Source: Ochotona curzoniae (taxonomy: Eukaryota; Chordata; Mammalia; Lagomorpha; Ochotonidae). From it: a stretch of 64,000 nucleotides of DNA. The translations under genes and the position numbers were made by a program. Positions 22,355-34,258 of the stretch are shown in pieces. The notes under the pieces are model-generated. The model saw nothing but the letters and a program-made list of their open reading frames with translations. It was not told the origin of the DNA and did not search any database. Location of the stretch: assembly GCF_017591425.1 (NCBI RefSeq), contig NW_024466607.1:11788501-11852500 (forward strand), given 5' to 3'. How positions within the stretch are numbered: position 1 is the first letter of the stretch; every line of letters starts with the position of its first letter.

Positions 22355-23270
22355 CCTAGGGGACAGCCTGGGGTGACAAACGACTGAAGTGGTCCTGGGG
22401 GAGAAGGGACCAGCCCCCAGTCCCAGCCCGCCCCCGTAAACCCTCTCCCAGTCGTCCTAGACAGCTCTGTTGGCTCTGTCTCGGGGAGCTTCCTCCCTGT
22501 GCCGGGTCCAGCCCTTTCTTGCTTTGCGCTTTTTCGCGTGGTGCTGTCCTACTGGGAAAGCCTTGGATTGCTAGCTTTCTTCCAGGGTGGGGAAGCGGGT
22601 GGCGTTTAGTCGGCTTTGGGGACTGCTCGTGCCAGCCCGAGACAACTGGAGTGGGGGATAGGGGTCTCTAGACAGAACTGGAGGTCAGCATGGGGTCATT
22701 CTGAATTGGGGGAGGATTCAAGGCTCTGCAGGATGGACACCAACCTGGGCGAACTGGGAGTAGAATCAGGGTCTCTACTTCGTTCTCAGAGCGAAGCAAA
22801 GCCCCTGGAATGCCACTTCTCCCCGCTTCTCTCCCATTCCCCCACCACAAACACCCAAAGATCCCCGGGCGATGGAAGGGCTCCGACCACAGCTACACCC
22901 TGTCTCGGGGGTCTCTCTTTACGCGGCTGTAAAATGGGTCTGGCTTTTCTCTGAGGATTCCAAGTTGGGAAAGAGGGGACCAGTCGTCAGCCGACCGCAG
23001 CGCCCCATGCTCCTCTTCACCAACCAGCGGCGCCAGCGAGTTTCCCAGGAACTTGCTTTCTTACCGGGCTCCCACCCGGTTACCCCTCAAACCCTCTCTA
23101 GGCAGGCGCATCGGGGGATCCCACCTCCCCTCCCTGGGTGCTCATGCACTGGCTCCCCTCGCCCAGTCCCTGCCTCCATCTCTCGCCAACCCAGACAAGT
23201 GAGACGGCATTGTTGCCCACTTTCGCAGTAGCCCCCTTTCGCGGCTGGCAAAGGAGACCCAAGGAAGGGC

Positions 23271-24374
23271 AGTGCGGTACAGGGGTCCTGCGGCAGGCAC
23301 TTCCAGGCGAGGGGACCCTGTCTCCTTGTACCTCCCACCTCTTCTTCCTCCTTTAACTTGGGCGTGAACAGAAATAGCTGGAAGGGTTTCTTTTTAACAC
23401 TGACCTCTGTGCTTAGCTCAGAAATTTCTGGGGTGCAGCAGGGATTATGGGGTCACTTCAGTAGGCATCTGGTGAGGGTCATTGAGGTTGGGGTGGGGTG
23501 GAGACTGGCCACCCTTCCAATTCTGTGCCAGCCAGCCGGGCTTCTTTAAGGCAGCAATCTGGAAAATTCAATGCAGACTCAATGGTGATTTTCCCACAGG
23601 GTAGTTCAGTTGGAGAAACTGGCTTTTATCTGTGCCATTAGCAGAGGAGTGCCACTCTCTGAACCTTCTGACTCCTTTGATGGGCATCTACGGGATGTTT
23701 CCTTCACCCAGGCTCTGGGGATACAGCAGAGCTGTTGAAAAACAAGCCGAAAACCAAGTCCACAAATACTGTCAGGCGTGTTTGAGACAGAGACTCTTCA
23801 AAGCAAAGGAAGGAGGTTAGAGTTTCGGAAAAAATGAGTTTGATGGTGTTGTGAGAGGTGTGGCAAAGGTAGAGAGAAGTGAGGGTGGGAGGGCAGCAGG
23901 TCTCAGGGTCTCCCCATATTAAGACTAACATGCCATTATGAAACCTGTTCATTATTATGGGGCCGTTCACACAGCTCCCCCACCAAACAGGTGTTCATCA
24001 GGGAAAATTGCAAGAACCACCCCAGCCACGCAGGGGACTGCCTCTCCTGTTCTCACCCAGGTAGAGAGGCAATCCCCCATTACTGAGAGTCCCCACCTGG
24101 CGCCCTGACCTCCCCTGAGGTATGTGGCAGGTCCCCGCCTTCGTATTGAGGGCTTGGACACACAGGGAATCTTGTCCAGACGTTGAAATGGACTGGGAGT
24201 CATGGTGGCAGGAACACCATGAGGACGCCAACTGGACGCCACTTCTGGTTGTGATGGAAGGGATGTAAAGAGAACTGTTCAGAGTTGGGGAGAAGCTTTC
24301 CCGAGTCCCCAAAGCAGATGGGATCATTTCAAAAGCAGGATGCTTCTTCAGTTATGAGCAGAACAATCTGGTTC
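23271..24374. other. CCK 5' flank without recognised elements
   Basis: No gene, exon or repeat family recognised. Open frames here are short and of chance type. CCK distal promoter elements could lie here but nothing specific stands out. Confidence 0.6.
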
Positions 24375-24671
24375 GGGGTCCAGGGTAGCAGCTGGTGCAC
24401 CTGCACTGAATAGCAGAGGGCCTGGGTTCGAGTCTTGGTCGCTCCACTTCTGATCCAGTTTTCTGCTCATGTGTACCCTGACAGGCAGCGGGTGATGGCT
24501 CAAATCATCGGGTCCCTGCCGCTCACACAGGAGACCCAGACTGAGTCCCCAGCACCTGTCTTTGGGTTGGCCCAGCCTGGCTGCAAAGTGAACTGGGCTA
24601 TGGGAGATCTCTTCGTGTCTCTTTCTGCCTTTCAACAAATGGAGATGAATAATTCTAAAAAGAAAAATAAG
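24375..24671 (+). mobile_element. C-SINE, sense, old copy
   Basis: Contains the C-repeat landmarks GGGTTCGAGTCTTGGTCGCT, TCCACTTCTGATCCAG, CACACAGGAGACCCAGA and TTTGGGTTGGCCCAGCCTGG, and ends in an A-rich tail. Confidence 0.8.
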
Positions 24672-25361
24672 ACTTGGTAGGATGTGGGTGGGTGGGAGGC
24701 TCATGCCAGAGTCTCCTAATTTGTTATTCATGGGATATAAACATGTTACAATGATCTCCATTTAGTGGCGGTCAATAGGCTGATTGCTGTGATTAGAAAT
24801 GTACTGGCATGAAAGATTCTATTTTGGATCTGGAGGGTTTTTTCCCCCCCAGAACAGGTTTAGAAAGGCCATTATTTGCCCTGGAACATTTTATAGGCCC
24901 CCACACAGACAGTGTCACCAGCCATTATCAGGAACGATGTGACTGAAAGGAGGCAAGGAGCTGTCATCACTCTGAACAGCGCTGTTCCTTTTCCTCACGA
25001 TGAAGTTCCCGGGATATCAGAACCTCCTTCCTGGATGTCAGGGATTTCTCAGAGAGGGAGGAAATGGGATGGGGAGAAGATGATGAAGTGGGAGCGGTGA
25101 GCAGGCTCTGGCATGGACTCGGTCCCTTGGGGTCTCCATGACACTCCTCCCAGATCATGCGCCCTGAACACTGGACTACGTGAGGCAGGGAGGAGAGCTG
25201 GAGCATTTTGCCCACCAACCCTCCCATGCCTGGTTGAGGGCTTCTCCAGGGGATATTACTGCCCCCTTTTCTTCCTGACCAGCCTTGGGCACAGGAGAAA
25301 CAAAGGGTGGCGGTGTGAATCACTACGGTGGGGAGCTGTGGATGGGACAGTGACTGTGACC

Positions 25362-25560
25362 ATGTCTTAGTTCAGGCCACAAACAGGGTGGCTTCAACAC
25401 ACTGATTTCTAATAAGAACAGATACTACACTTGATCTTAGCCAAAAGGCCGAGAAGCGATAACACATTGATTTCTTACAGAGAAAGACTGAGAAGGCCAC
25501 AGCTCAGCTGCTGGCAAGGCTGGGAATCCTGCTCTGAAGCGTTCCTTCTGGCTGCATCCC
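25362..25560 (-). mobile_element. MaLR-like LTR fragment, antisense, interrupted by a U2 pseudogene
   Basis: ATGTCTTAGTTCAGGCCACA and GGTGGCTTCAACACACTGAT, then (after the U2 insert) TTTCTTACAGAGAAAGACTG resemble the antisense 3' part of mammalian MaLR (MST/MLT1-type) LTRs. Family call from memory; limits approximate. Confidence 0.45.
25411..25460 (-). pseudogene. Truncated U2 snRNA retropseudogene (5' ~50 nt)
   Basis: The - strand from 25460 reads ATCGCTTCTCGGCCTTTTGG, then CTAAGATCAAGTGTAGTATCTGTTCTTAT: nucleotides 1 to about 49 of vertebrate U2 snRNA, including the branch-point-recognition GTAGTA. It starts exactly at U2 nucleotide 1 and stops abruptly without an A-tail. It is flanked by direct repeats AACACACTGATTTCT (25396-25410) and AACACATTGATTTCT (25461-25475), 14 of 15 identical. 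This is the pattern of class III snRNA pseudogenes made by reverse transcription and reinsertion. It cannot make a functional U2. Confidence 0.93.
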
Positions 25561-25961
25561 CACAGGGCACTGAGATAGAGAGGTGAGGAAACCAACAGCC
25601 AGTCCACAGTGGAGGGGATCACACTGCTTCCCGGCTGGGCTCAGTCCAGGCTTTGTCTCCAGATAAGAAGGCATTCTGAAGAGACACACAAGAGTGAGCA
25701 GAGAAGAAGGTATATGCAAAGGCAAAGGACCAGGACACACATGGGAGGGCCACACTGAGGAAAAGTGATGCCAGGTGCCAAGTTAGAGGTTTTCGTTTTA
25801 TAGGACAAGGGTGCTCCCTGGGGCTGATTGTGACTGTTCAGAAGAGATGAGGTTTAAGGCAGGGTTTGAGGACCACCCATCTCTGTGCTGCTGTTGGAAA
25901 TCTGACCAGTGTCACGGCATCAGGTGTATGTGGCCCTGGAAAGGAAGCCTCAGAATGGCAA

Positions 25962-26165
25962 GTCTTCCCAATGGCTGAAACAGCTCCTGTTGAAGCCAGG
26001 AGACCGAAGATGGGTCTCCCACGTGGGTGCAAAGACCCAAGCACCGAAGCCCTCTTCTGCTGCTTTTCTATGCATTTTAGTGGGGGGTGAGGGGTTGGAT
26101 TGGAAATGGAACAGCTGGATTTCCTGAATCATAGGTGGTGGCTTAATGTTGCTGTGCCACCATGA
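25962..26165 (-). mobile_element. C-SINE fragment, antisense
   Basis: CCCAATGGCTGAAACAGCTC, GAAGCCAGGAGACC, GGGTCTCCCACGTGGGTGCA and ACAGCTGGATTTCCTGAATC match the reverse of the C repeat. Diverged, with small deletions. Confidence 0.65.
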
Positions 26166-26961
26166 TGGTACAGACAAGGTGATTTTTAGCACCGTATCAC
26201 TTAGCCCAGGCTACAACCGTCTCCTCATGAATGGAAGGCAGGAATGAGGAGAGGTAAGCGTGCAGCCGAGTCATCTCCATACAGAATGAGCCTGCCTTAG
26301 GATCTTCAAATAGATACTCAAACACCAGGAGCAACTGTTGCTGGGGAAACCAGTGGCTGGTGTCCTCAGGCCTGTGTATCCTGTAGCTCCTTTTCCTAGG
26401 CAGAGGGGCAGTAGCTGCAGCTGGGGAACAGTCTGGGAGTCGTTGTGGTCCTGCAAATTGAGCTGCCCATGGAGCTTAGGTTGCCTGGCAGTGGAGGGCA
26501 AGTCCTTGTCCCCAGGAATGGCCCCAACTTCCAGCGCCCAAGTACCACTCACAGTGCCCACTTCCTCTTCTGTGTGCTAGCTTTGGAGCGATGCTGTGCC
26601 AGGTCAACTGCGTTGGAGATGGCTGAGGGGCGCCAAGTGTACACAATTCCAACTCTAAAAGGTACATGCGGGTGTGCGGTGAGAATGAATCCGCCCCCTC
26701 ATCCCTGCTTCTTCACCACCCACAGGTAAGGACTACTTTTATGTTTTTTAGTAAGTCTTTGGAAGACAGCCCAGGGACATTCAAGATCATCAAACAAGAG
26801 TCAGACACAGCTAGAGACACCCAGGGGCTCCAACTAGAAGCACACGATACACAATATCCTCTACCTTTTCACTTAAAATGAGAGGGTCCTTCAAAAATGT
26901 TGTGTGAAGTAGAAATAAAAGATACATTTATTCCCTTGCAATAAAATAAAATCCATAATTA

Positions 26962-27076
26962 TGAGGAGTCTTTAAAATGTTCGTGAAAAATATTATGCAA
27001 AACTATGTGTGGGTTTTAATTTTTTTTTGCACCAAAACAAACGTATCTTTCCATTACATTTCCCATGATCTTTTAG
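26962..27076. mobile_element. Tc1/mariner-type MITE (MARNA-like)
   Basis: GGAGTCTTTAAAATGTTCGT at the left, TTTTTTGCACCAAAACAAAC inside and TTTCCCATGATCTTTTAG at the right form the diverged inverted ends and body of a short mariner-derived element; a second copy lies at 49100-49216. Family name from memory. Confidence 0.5.
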
Positions 27077-27095
27077 AATGACCAGCATATGAAGT

Positions 27096-27415
27096 GCCGG
27101 TGTGGTGGTGCAGTAAGCTAATCCTCCACCTAGGGTACCAGCATCCCATATGGGTGCTGGTTTGAGTCCAGGCTGTTTCACTTCTGATCCAGCTCCTGCC
27201 TTATGACCTGGGAAGTCAGCGGAGGATGGTTCAAGTCCTTGGCCCCCCGGCACCCACATAGGAGACCAGAAAGAAGTTCCTGGCTCCTGGCTTTGGATCT
27301 GCTCAGCTCAGACCATTTCAGCTTTTTGGGGAGTGAATCAATGGCTGGATGACTTCTCTTTCTCTCCTCTCTGTAAATCTGCTTTCAAATAAAAGTAAAT
27401 AAATCTTTTAAAAAT
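27096..27415 (+). mobile_element. C-SINE, sense, full length
   Basis: Starts GCCGGTGTGGTGGTGCAGTA, carries CATCCCATATGGGTGCTGGT and GGAGTGAATCAATGGCTGGA, and ends AAATAAATCTTTT. Inserted about 20 bp after the mariner-like MITE. Confidence 0.9.
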
Positions 27416-27609
27416 TGTTCTTAAATGTAGCCAAGATCAGTTTACATTATTTATATTGTTAGCATAATTCTGCCTCATTATCTTTGGAATAATTCACGGT
27501 TAATGCTTTAATTCCTGTAGCCAGTACTCTGTCCAGAGAAGTATAAATTGCTTCCCAATATTTTCCAATCAAGAACCTGTGCTCCTTGAATACACACCAT
27601 TTCCCCCAT

Positions 27610-27760
27610 GGGCAAGTTTACCTATGGGGTGAATTTCTGGAAGTAGAACTAAATACACAGAAAACTTTGATCAATATTACCAAGTTACCCTCTGTGGAAA
27701 TGATTCCAAAATATCACATTGATCTTGTATATGACAACACCTCAGCTCCAGCTGCCCAGG
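27610..27760. mobile_element. Possible old L1 3'-end fragment
   Basis: GAATTTCTGGAAGTAGAACT, then AATATTACCAAGTTACCCTC resemble a mammalian L1M-type 3' region. Weak, from memory. Confidence 0.35.
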
Positions 27761-27901
27761 AGCATCCCAAGCCAAGTCTAATAGCTGAGCTAACGCAGAG
27801 CTGGCTGATCGACTCTTTGAGTTGCAGTGCTATTGGGATTTCTGTAGTCAGTGCATGGGGGAGCCAAGGCTGAGCAGTACTTTTCAGTGAGACTGGAAAT
27901 T

Positions 27902-28391
27902 CCAAGAAAAAAACCCAAAGTGCAAGCCACGATTCTCATTTGAGGATCAGAGTCTCTTTCTCCTCCCAACCCTTAAGCTCCAGAAACTTACATAAGATAC
28001 ACAACCTGGCAGATAAAACCAACTTCTCACTCCTCTGCAAGTGCTGGGTACTCCCTGGGCACAGCACCCAGAAGTTTCTCCACTCAGCTGCAGACTGTAT
28101 GTTGCCAGACGTTTCTGGGGTGAGTCACTGGAGTAGGAAAGCAATCCCTTCCCTTCAGTCATCATCCCAGAAGCTGGGAAAATACATGCACGCACCCTTC
28201 CTCTCCAAGCTGTCAATGTTTAGCAGCCCATCGCACATGCTTCAGGTACGAGCTATTCCTAAACTAACTTTTACTGTTATGGTAAAGTTCCTGCTGTCCA
28301 AATCCAAATGCTGCAATGCCCTGATGGGGCTTGCGTGTCCTTCTGATCCTCAAATGAGAACTGTGGCTTGCATTTTGGGTTTCTGTCTTGG
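27902..28391. repeat. 49-bp inverted repeat around a 392-bp spacer
   Basis: The left arm 27902-27950 is the reverse complement of the right arm 28343-28391 over 49 bp with no gap and 5 mismatches (44/49), counted by hand. The spacer 27951-28342 is not recognised. Similarity stops sharply at both arm ends. It could be the ends of an unrecognised DNA transposon or an inverted duplication. Confidence 0.85.
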
Positions 28392-28878
28392 GTTTTGTAC
28401 CCTCCAGAAATCACACCTAAGACCAAGACCTCGACACAGGTGGTATATTTGGGAGAGCTGAGGCCATAGGAAGTTAGTCAAGGAAGAGGAGACGATCAAT
28501 AAGGTGTAGGTTGATGAACGGGTTCCTGCTGGAAAACACTGGGGCTCATTCTTGCAAGGCCTCTTTGAGAAGCAAGATAGGAATTGTCTCAATGCATTAT
28601 TTCTTATAGATAGTATCTTTTACTGCTTAATAGTTACTGTAGTAGGTGCAAATGTTAATATGAAAGCCATCAGCCTATGCTTCAATAATTCCATGACACT
28701 GCACGTGAATCCAGGTGGGTCATGGAACATGGGATTAAAGGCTAACTGTCTCCTTCCAAGACCCTCTTAGGTTCATAGCCTACAAAATCTATGAGCATCT
28801 CCCTTGTTTTTCTGGGACACTCAGATCATGGAGTACAGATAATTTTCCCTAGAGAAATATTCAAGAAACATATTCTTG
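28392..28878. other. No recognised element
   Basis: Unique-looking sequence between the inverted repeat and the next C-SINE; nothing supported. Confidence 0.55.
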
Positions 28879-29130
28879 GAGGCCAGCTCAGTGTCTCAAT
28901 TGGCTAATCCTCTACCTATCAGCACAAGTACCTCATACAGATGTCAGTCCGTGTCCTGGCTGCTGCACTTCCAATTCAGCTCCCTGCTTACGTCCTGGAA
29001 AAGCAGTGGAGGATGATCTAAAACCTCAGGACCCTGCACCTGCATGAGAGACTCAGAAGAAGCTCAGGTTGGTTCCTGGCTTTGGGTTGGCTCAGCTCTG
29101 GCTGTTGCAGCCATTTGGAGAGTAAACCCA
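28879..29130 (+). mobile_element. C-SINE, sense, diverged
   Basis: GAGGCCAGCTCAGTGTCTCA, ATTGGCTAATCCTCTACCTA, CTGCTGCACTTCCAATTCAG and TTTGGGTTGGCTCAGCTCTG mark a C repeat without its 3' tail. Confidence 0.8.
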
Positions 29131-29149
29131 AGAGCTCAAGGCTTGAAAA

Positions 29150-29468
29150 CAAGTCCTCAGCAAGGTGGTGTTAGATGGTGGGCCTTGGAGAGGTGGGACC
29201 TGGAGGGTGGTCACTGGAGGTGCTGCCCTCCAAAGAGACTAAGGTCATTCTTGTGGGACCCCTGAGATTGCTTTCAAGAGAAAGAGTTCATTAGGACAGC
29301 CTGAGCTGGACCCCAGGATTGCTCTCTGGCTCCCCATTTCAGCCAGGGATCTCTGAGGGGTGGTGTTGTCCAGGGGACCCTCACCTGAGCCAGCGCCGTG
29401 CTGTTTGGACTTTCAGTCTCTGAAACTGCAAGCTAAATAGATCCTTTCTTTGTGAGTTCCAGGCCAGG
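29150..29468 (+). mobile_element. MaLR-like LTR fragment, sense
   Basis: GTTAGATGGTGGGCCTTGGA, GAGGTGGGACCTGGAGG, then GTCTCTGAAACTGCAAGCTA and AATAGATCCTTTCTTTGTGA follow the layout of THE1/MST/MLT1 LTRs. Family from memory. Confidence 0.5.
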
Positions 29469-32400
29469 TGTCTCACTACAGCAGGGGCAAAAAAAAGATG
29501 ATGGGCAGAGGTCAAAAAGCCTGTTGGGGTGTCCAGTCTTACAAGCCCATCCTAAGGCCCCTGAGCTGTTCCACCTCTCACTTCCTTTGCAGAAAGCAGT
29601 GGCTTCATTGGGGATAAAAAAAAGGGGGGGGGGAACAATGCTAAAAGATCAAGTTCACTAAGCTGTCACATTGTAGAGGTTTTTTTGGGCTTATTGCAGA
29701 TAACCCCCTTGTATAACAAAATGCTAATTTTAAAGAGAAATGATGGTTGCAGAAAGCAGGAGGGAAAATGTAGCCATTTCTTGGCAACCCTAACTGCCGC
29801 AAGAGGTGCCAGGCTGCTAAAGGCATACGCGTGTGCTGTACACACAGTGAGAAAATCAGAAACCAGGAGTTGGGTTTGTTCTTCCACCCAAAGCCCTGGC
29901 ACTTACAAGGCAATCTGCTTTCTTGGGAGGGTACAGATGGGCCTAAGGGAGTCATCCAGAAAAGCTGTTGCCGGTTCCTCAGATATAAAAGTGCTTCTTT
30001 TCTTTTCACCCATGGATATTTGCTTTCTTGCTTAAAAAGGACTGAGCCATTTTAGGTGGTGTGAGCAAGCCTGCACAGGGAACAGGCAGGCAACAATTAA
30101 TGCAAACACAATTAAGGCAAACCATTAATGGAACACACGCTCTCCGCAGGTTGACCGAATGTATTGGCCCCTGGGACTCTTGGCTCAAGTCTTCTCTCGG
30201 GTGGGAGGAGCCTGATCGGCCAAGTAGTAGTTTCATGAAAAATCCTCAATCAATGACTAGGGGGAACTGGACAATTACCCAGCTCTCTGATTCCTGGGGT
30301 CAGTCACATTGAGGCTATGCTCACCACTGGGATTCAATGCCAGCAGCCCTCAACGGTGATGGACTTAGCCATGAGCCCTCTGTTGGTCTTGCCTGCTCTG
30401 TCTCACTTCTTCATTTCCACTCCCAGGTTTCTTGGGCTCTCCTTAGTCTTTGCTGAGGATCAGCTTCTGGTTAAACCCAAATGGTAATAGCTGGGCTTGC
30501 AGTTTCCCTCCATGTGTGTCACGTACTGGAGTTAAAAATAATCCTCATGCCTATTAATCCTTTCCATAGGCAATACGTTTCTTGCAGGCCTGGTAACTAA
30601 CAGACCCACACAATCCCAGGGTGCTATGGTAATGGCAGTGAAAGGGGGGAGGTGTTTGGCTTTGAAGGATCTACTGCTCCCAGAAGCCAAGTGCTATTAC
30701 ATTGGTGGCAATATCAGGGCTCTTCTTGGCAAATTGTAGAAGCTGGAAAAGTGTCCACGGAGTGTTTCATGGTCCCCAATGTTCCCACAAGACTGCTCTC
30801 TGCCCTGCATTCCACACCTTCATCCTTCTTGTGGGATACCAAATCACAGGACAACTCCTGTGTACGTTTTCTCCAACGATGAATTGCTGAGTTTAGACCT
30901 ATTAATCCTTAGAGTCCACCAATTCTCAACTTCAACATCAGCAAGGGAAGCTTTTGGAAAACTGAGTTGGGAGCCACAGCTTACACTTATTACACCACAG
31001 CCTCTGGAGATGGGATCAGGGAAGCTTCCTAACAAGCCGCTGGAATGTCTTGGGCTTCCCAAAGCCCGTCTGAGTACTGCATTAGGAAGTGATCCCAGGT
31101 AAGAGAAGTGACAAGACAGGATAGGAACAAGAACGGCCAAGGAAGGTATGGTCCCAGAGACCCGCAGAAGGTGGCACTCCATGGGAGCCTAAGTTTTCCT
31201 ACTGCTGCACCTCCCAGTTATTAGCCGAGGGCTGCACCGGGGCAGGGCAGGTAGGTCAATTCCTTGGCTCTCTTGATTCTCAGTAAGAGCAAGCCAAGGG
31301 ACTCTAGTAGCTTGAGCCATAGCCCTCCAGATGGAAGCCCAGAGCAATACTTACAGGAAGCTAGTTGTATCTGAGGGGAAGGAGAGAAACACAAGGGACC
31401 TGAAAGCATCTAGGCAGGACACAGTGTCCATTAGAGCAGGTGGTTTTTATGCAAGAGCAGGATACTGGACTGGAGCTCACAGTGTAGGGTGGGATGCTGA
31501 AAGCAGACAGACTTCAATTGCACACTCCCAGATGGGCTTGGCACTAAAACCAGCTTCTCTGGAGATCTTCCAGACACTGAGATGTGTAAGTATGTGTCAT
31601 CCTTCTTTCCAGTTGTGTGGCAGGTAACCTTTGTGTTTACATACATGCCTGGCAGTGTTAGAATGAGCATAATGGGTCTAAATTCACAACGTGTCCTTTC
31701 TCTGCTCGAAGGGAAGGAGGAACCCAGGGCTTATGGCCAAGTTCTGCTCCCCTGCTCAGATGCTACCAAGGGCATCCCAAGGCCCTACAGGTCTCCAAAT
31801 GGAGAGGCCAGTTGTGTTGATTTCAACCATGAGAGAGGGAGACTTCCCAGGCTGCTATGTCTACGCAGCTGTCTTGGTGTCCAACACTGGGGTGTTCCTG
31901 GGAAAGCCAGATTTACTGTTATTTCTTTTGAGTGGGAGAGAAAATCTTCCTATGCAAAATAAGTGACTCGCTGATCTGTTATGAAAAAGAAAAAAGTGGG
32001 TCTGAAAGGGGAAGGAGGGAGGCCTTCTTTTATTCAGACGCATGTTGTGGTGAAGATGTTATTTTTGCATAACAAATCATCCCAGAACTAGCCTGTACAG
32101 GAGCAATCCCTCCAGCAGTGACCTCTACATTCTCCTGAGCCAACAGTTTTCAACACCTGCGCAGTGAGGTCCTAACATCTAATCACCTCTCACAGACACC
32201 AACTATTGGTGTCATCGCTGAAAAGCATGTTTTTGGAATGTTGGGGTTTCCTGAGTCTTTTAAGCAAATTCCCTAGAAATTGGAAAAGAAGCCAACATCA
32301 AAAGCTGTGCTTCTAGGGCTGGCTCAGAGAAATAAACTCTCCCTTTGCCTACATCGTTCCAACTTTAAAGAAGTTAAATGTGCAGAAAGCTGGTTTTAGG

Positions 32401-33775
32401 GAGCCTGACTCTCTCATGGTTTTTTTTTTTTAAAGCTTGAGGGTTGGGCAGAACACATGGCTTGCTGGTCATCTACAGTTTCTCCCTGGGGACTGCCTTT
32501 TCTGGTTTCCAAGAAAGTCCAAGAGCAGTCTCTTTCCCCTCTGGTTTTTGGGGCAGTGACATTCATAGCAATCACTGAATTGGAGAAAGTTGACCCTCAG
32601 CTGACGTCAGCCCCCGCAGAAAAGGGTGTCTGTGTAGGAGAGGTTATACTCTGCCAGCTGAGTGTGTGTTCAGCAATTAGTTTGATTCTATGGTAAGTGT
32701 GTTTGAATTGTGGTCCACATTACAAAACGAGGCTAACAAGCAGATCAAGAGTGAGGCAACTTTCAAGTGCTCTTGAAGTTGTCAAAATGAGAACAGCAAT
32801 TATAAGCAAATCCTTTAGATACACTTTATGTCCTCTAATTACTTATGTGTGTGTGTATACACAGAGATAATAAATCTTTAGCTGGCTAGCTAAAGATATA
32901 GCTGTACAATTTATGTCTAGCATAGTTTGTCAACTCTAAGATGTATTAATGTTTTACACTTTAATATTTCTGAAACAAATGTTATGTGCTCTGAATTTTA
33001 CAGTATGGGGCCTATGTGGTCCATGTCCATCACTGCTGGCAATTGGCCTTTCTTGCTCTTACTGATATCACTTCAATTGAGTGTTATTTTATTTGTTCAT
33101 ATTGATATTATTTCAATAATATGCTACATCTATATGAAGTATATTAACTTTATATGCTTTTTACAATGCCTTTAGAAAGATTGCACTACAATTTGGAACT
33201 GAAATGAGACATTGTTTTTCACAGAGAAGGATCTAGAAACATCAGTGAAACCTAGGAATGCCATCAATAAGTAAACACTCATTACTGGAGAACATGATTT
33301 CAATCCCATATTTTCTTGGCAAACAACAATCAAACTGCTTTATATATGTCATTACAAGTAAGACATCCACAAGCAGAGAGAACTCAGTTTTTTATCTTGA
33401 GATCCTTGGGAAACAATTACCCAGCTCCCCCTAGGCCATGAGTATGAAGGCAGGAGACACTGCCATATTCCTTAGGTGAAAGAAATGGCAAGAGTCAACA
33501 ACGGGTGGGTGCGATGGATTTATGCATCATGTACAATGCTTACTAAGAAATTGTTTAGTTAGCAACCTTTTTTCCTTCAATGTTCCTGAAACAATGGTAC
33601 ATCTTATGGTCAATATTTTAGAGTCTATGAAACATGGCTTATTGAAAATGACATGGAACTAGCTCATTAGCAGAGTGCTAGTATTACTGCAAAGTGCATT
33701 CGTATGGTTCCTAGTACATAATAGGCAGCCTTCCTCCAACCAGGCCAAACCCAAACAGAACACTATACCTCACCT
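29469..33775. other. Long stretch with no gene or clear repeat
   Basis: About 4.3 kb. Composition drifts from mixed to AT-rich beyond 32.7 kb. Seen: a GGGGGGGGG run near 29625-29633, an ATTAAT-rich unique block at 30090-30310, and a hairpin at 32874-32897. Reading frames are short and uninterpretable; no exon could be supported. Confidence 0.55.
32874..32897. repeat. Perfect 10-bp hairpin
   Basis: ATCTTTAGCT and AGCTAAAGAT are exact inverted arms around GGCT. It sits in AT-rich DNA next to a short GT run; no function apparent. Confidence 0.9.
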
Positions 33776-33779
33776 GTTC

Positions 33780-34258
33780 TTTGATACCTTTTGTAACCAA
33801 TCATAAAACCTAGACAGAACACATAAAGCAAATGTTTTCAGCACAAGACAGCAGGCGGTGCAAGATTCTGATTCGTTAGAAAAGGGAAGCCAGATTGAGT
33901 GTATGTGTAGGAGGACATTGTATTGGAAGGTCAGGGAGCACAGGATGGCAGTTCATTGGACAGTATTTGCATGAGAACAACCAAATGGCTAGGAGAGATA
34001 ATTTGTATAAGTTGAGTAAACAGCATGTAAATGAGAACACCTGGTGGAATATACAAAACAGAAGGAATTCCAATCAAGAGTATGGAAACAGTTGATGGGT
34101 TTTGCTAATGAGCTCAATACTTCCTCCCTTCTCCCATACAGACTCTCAGTGTATAAAGTCTGATGCCCCTAATAAACTTCGGCTTTGACCATCAGTCAGG
34201 ATCCTCACGTGTTATTATCGGCTCCGTGCACCAAGTCCATCGCTGTGGGACAGCGACA
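33780..34258 (+). mobile_element. Probable solo ERV LTR, sense (5' limit uncertain)
   Basis: The 3' half has an LTR promoter and poly(A) layout: octamer ATTTGCAT (about 33964), CCAAT (34070-34074), TATAAA (34152-34157), AATAAA (34171-34176), then ACTTCGGCTTTGACCATCAG and an end at GACAGCGACA. No gag, pol or env sequence adjoins it, so it would be a solo remnant. The 5' TG boundary could not be fixed. Confidence 0.6.

Larger units (their letters stand above)
21900..23270. other. CpG-rich island over the CCK promoter
   Basis: CpG dinucleotides are visibly frequent across intron 1, exon 1, the core promoter and about 900 bp upstream (for example 21915-22040, 22160-22350, 22985-23250), unlike most of the window. 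Limits are by eye. Confidence 0.65.
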
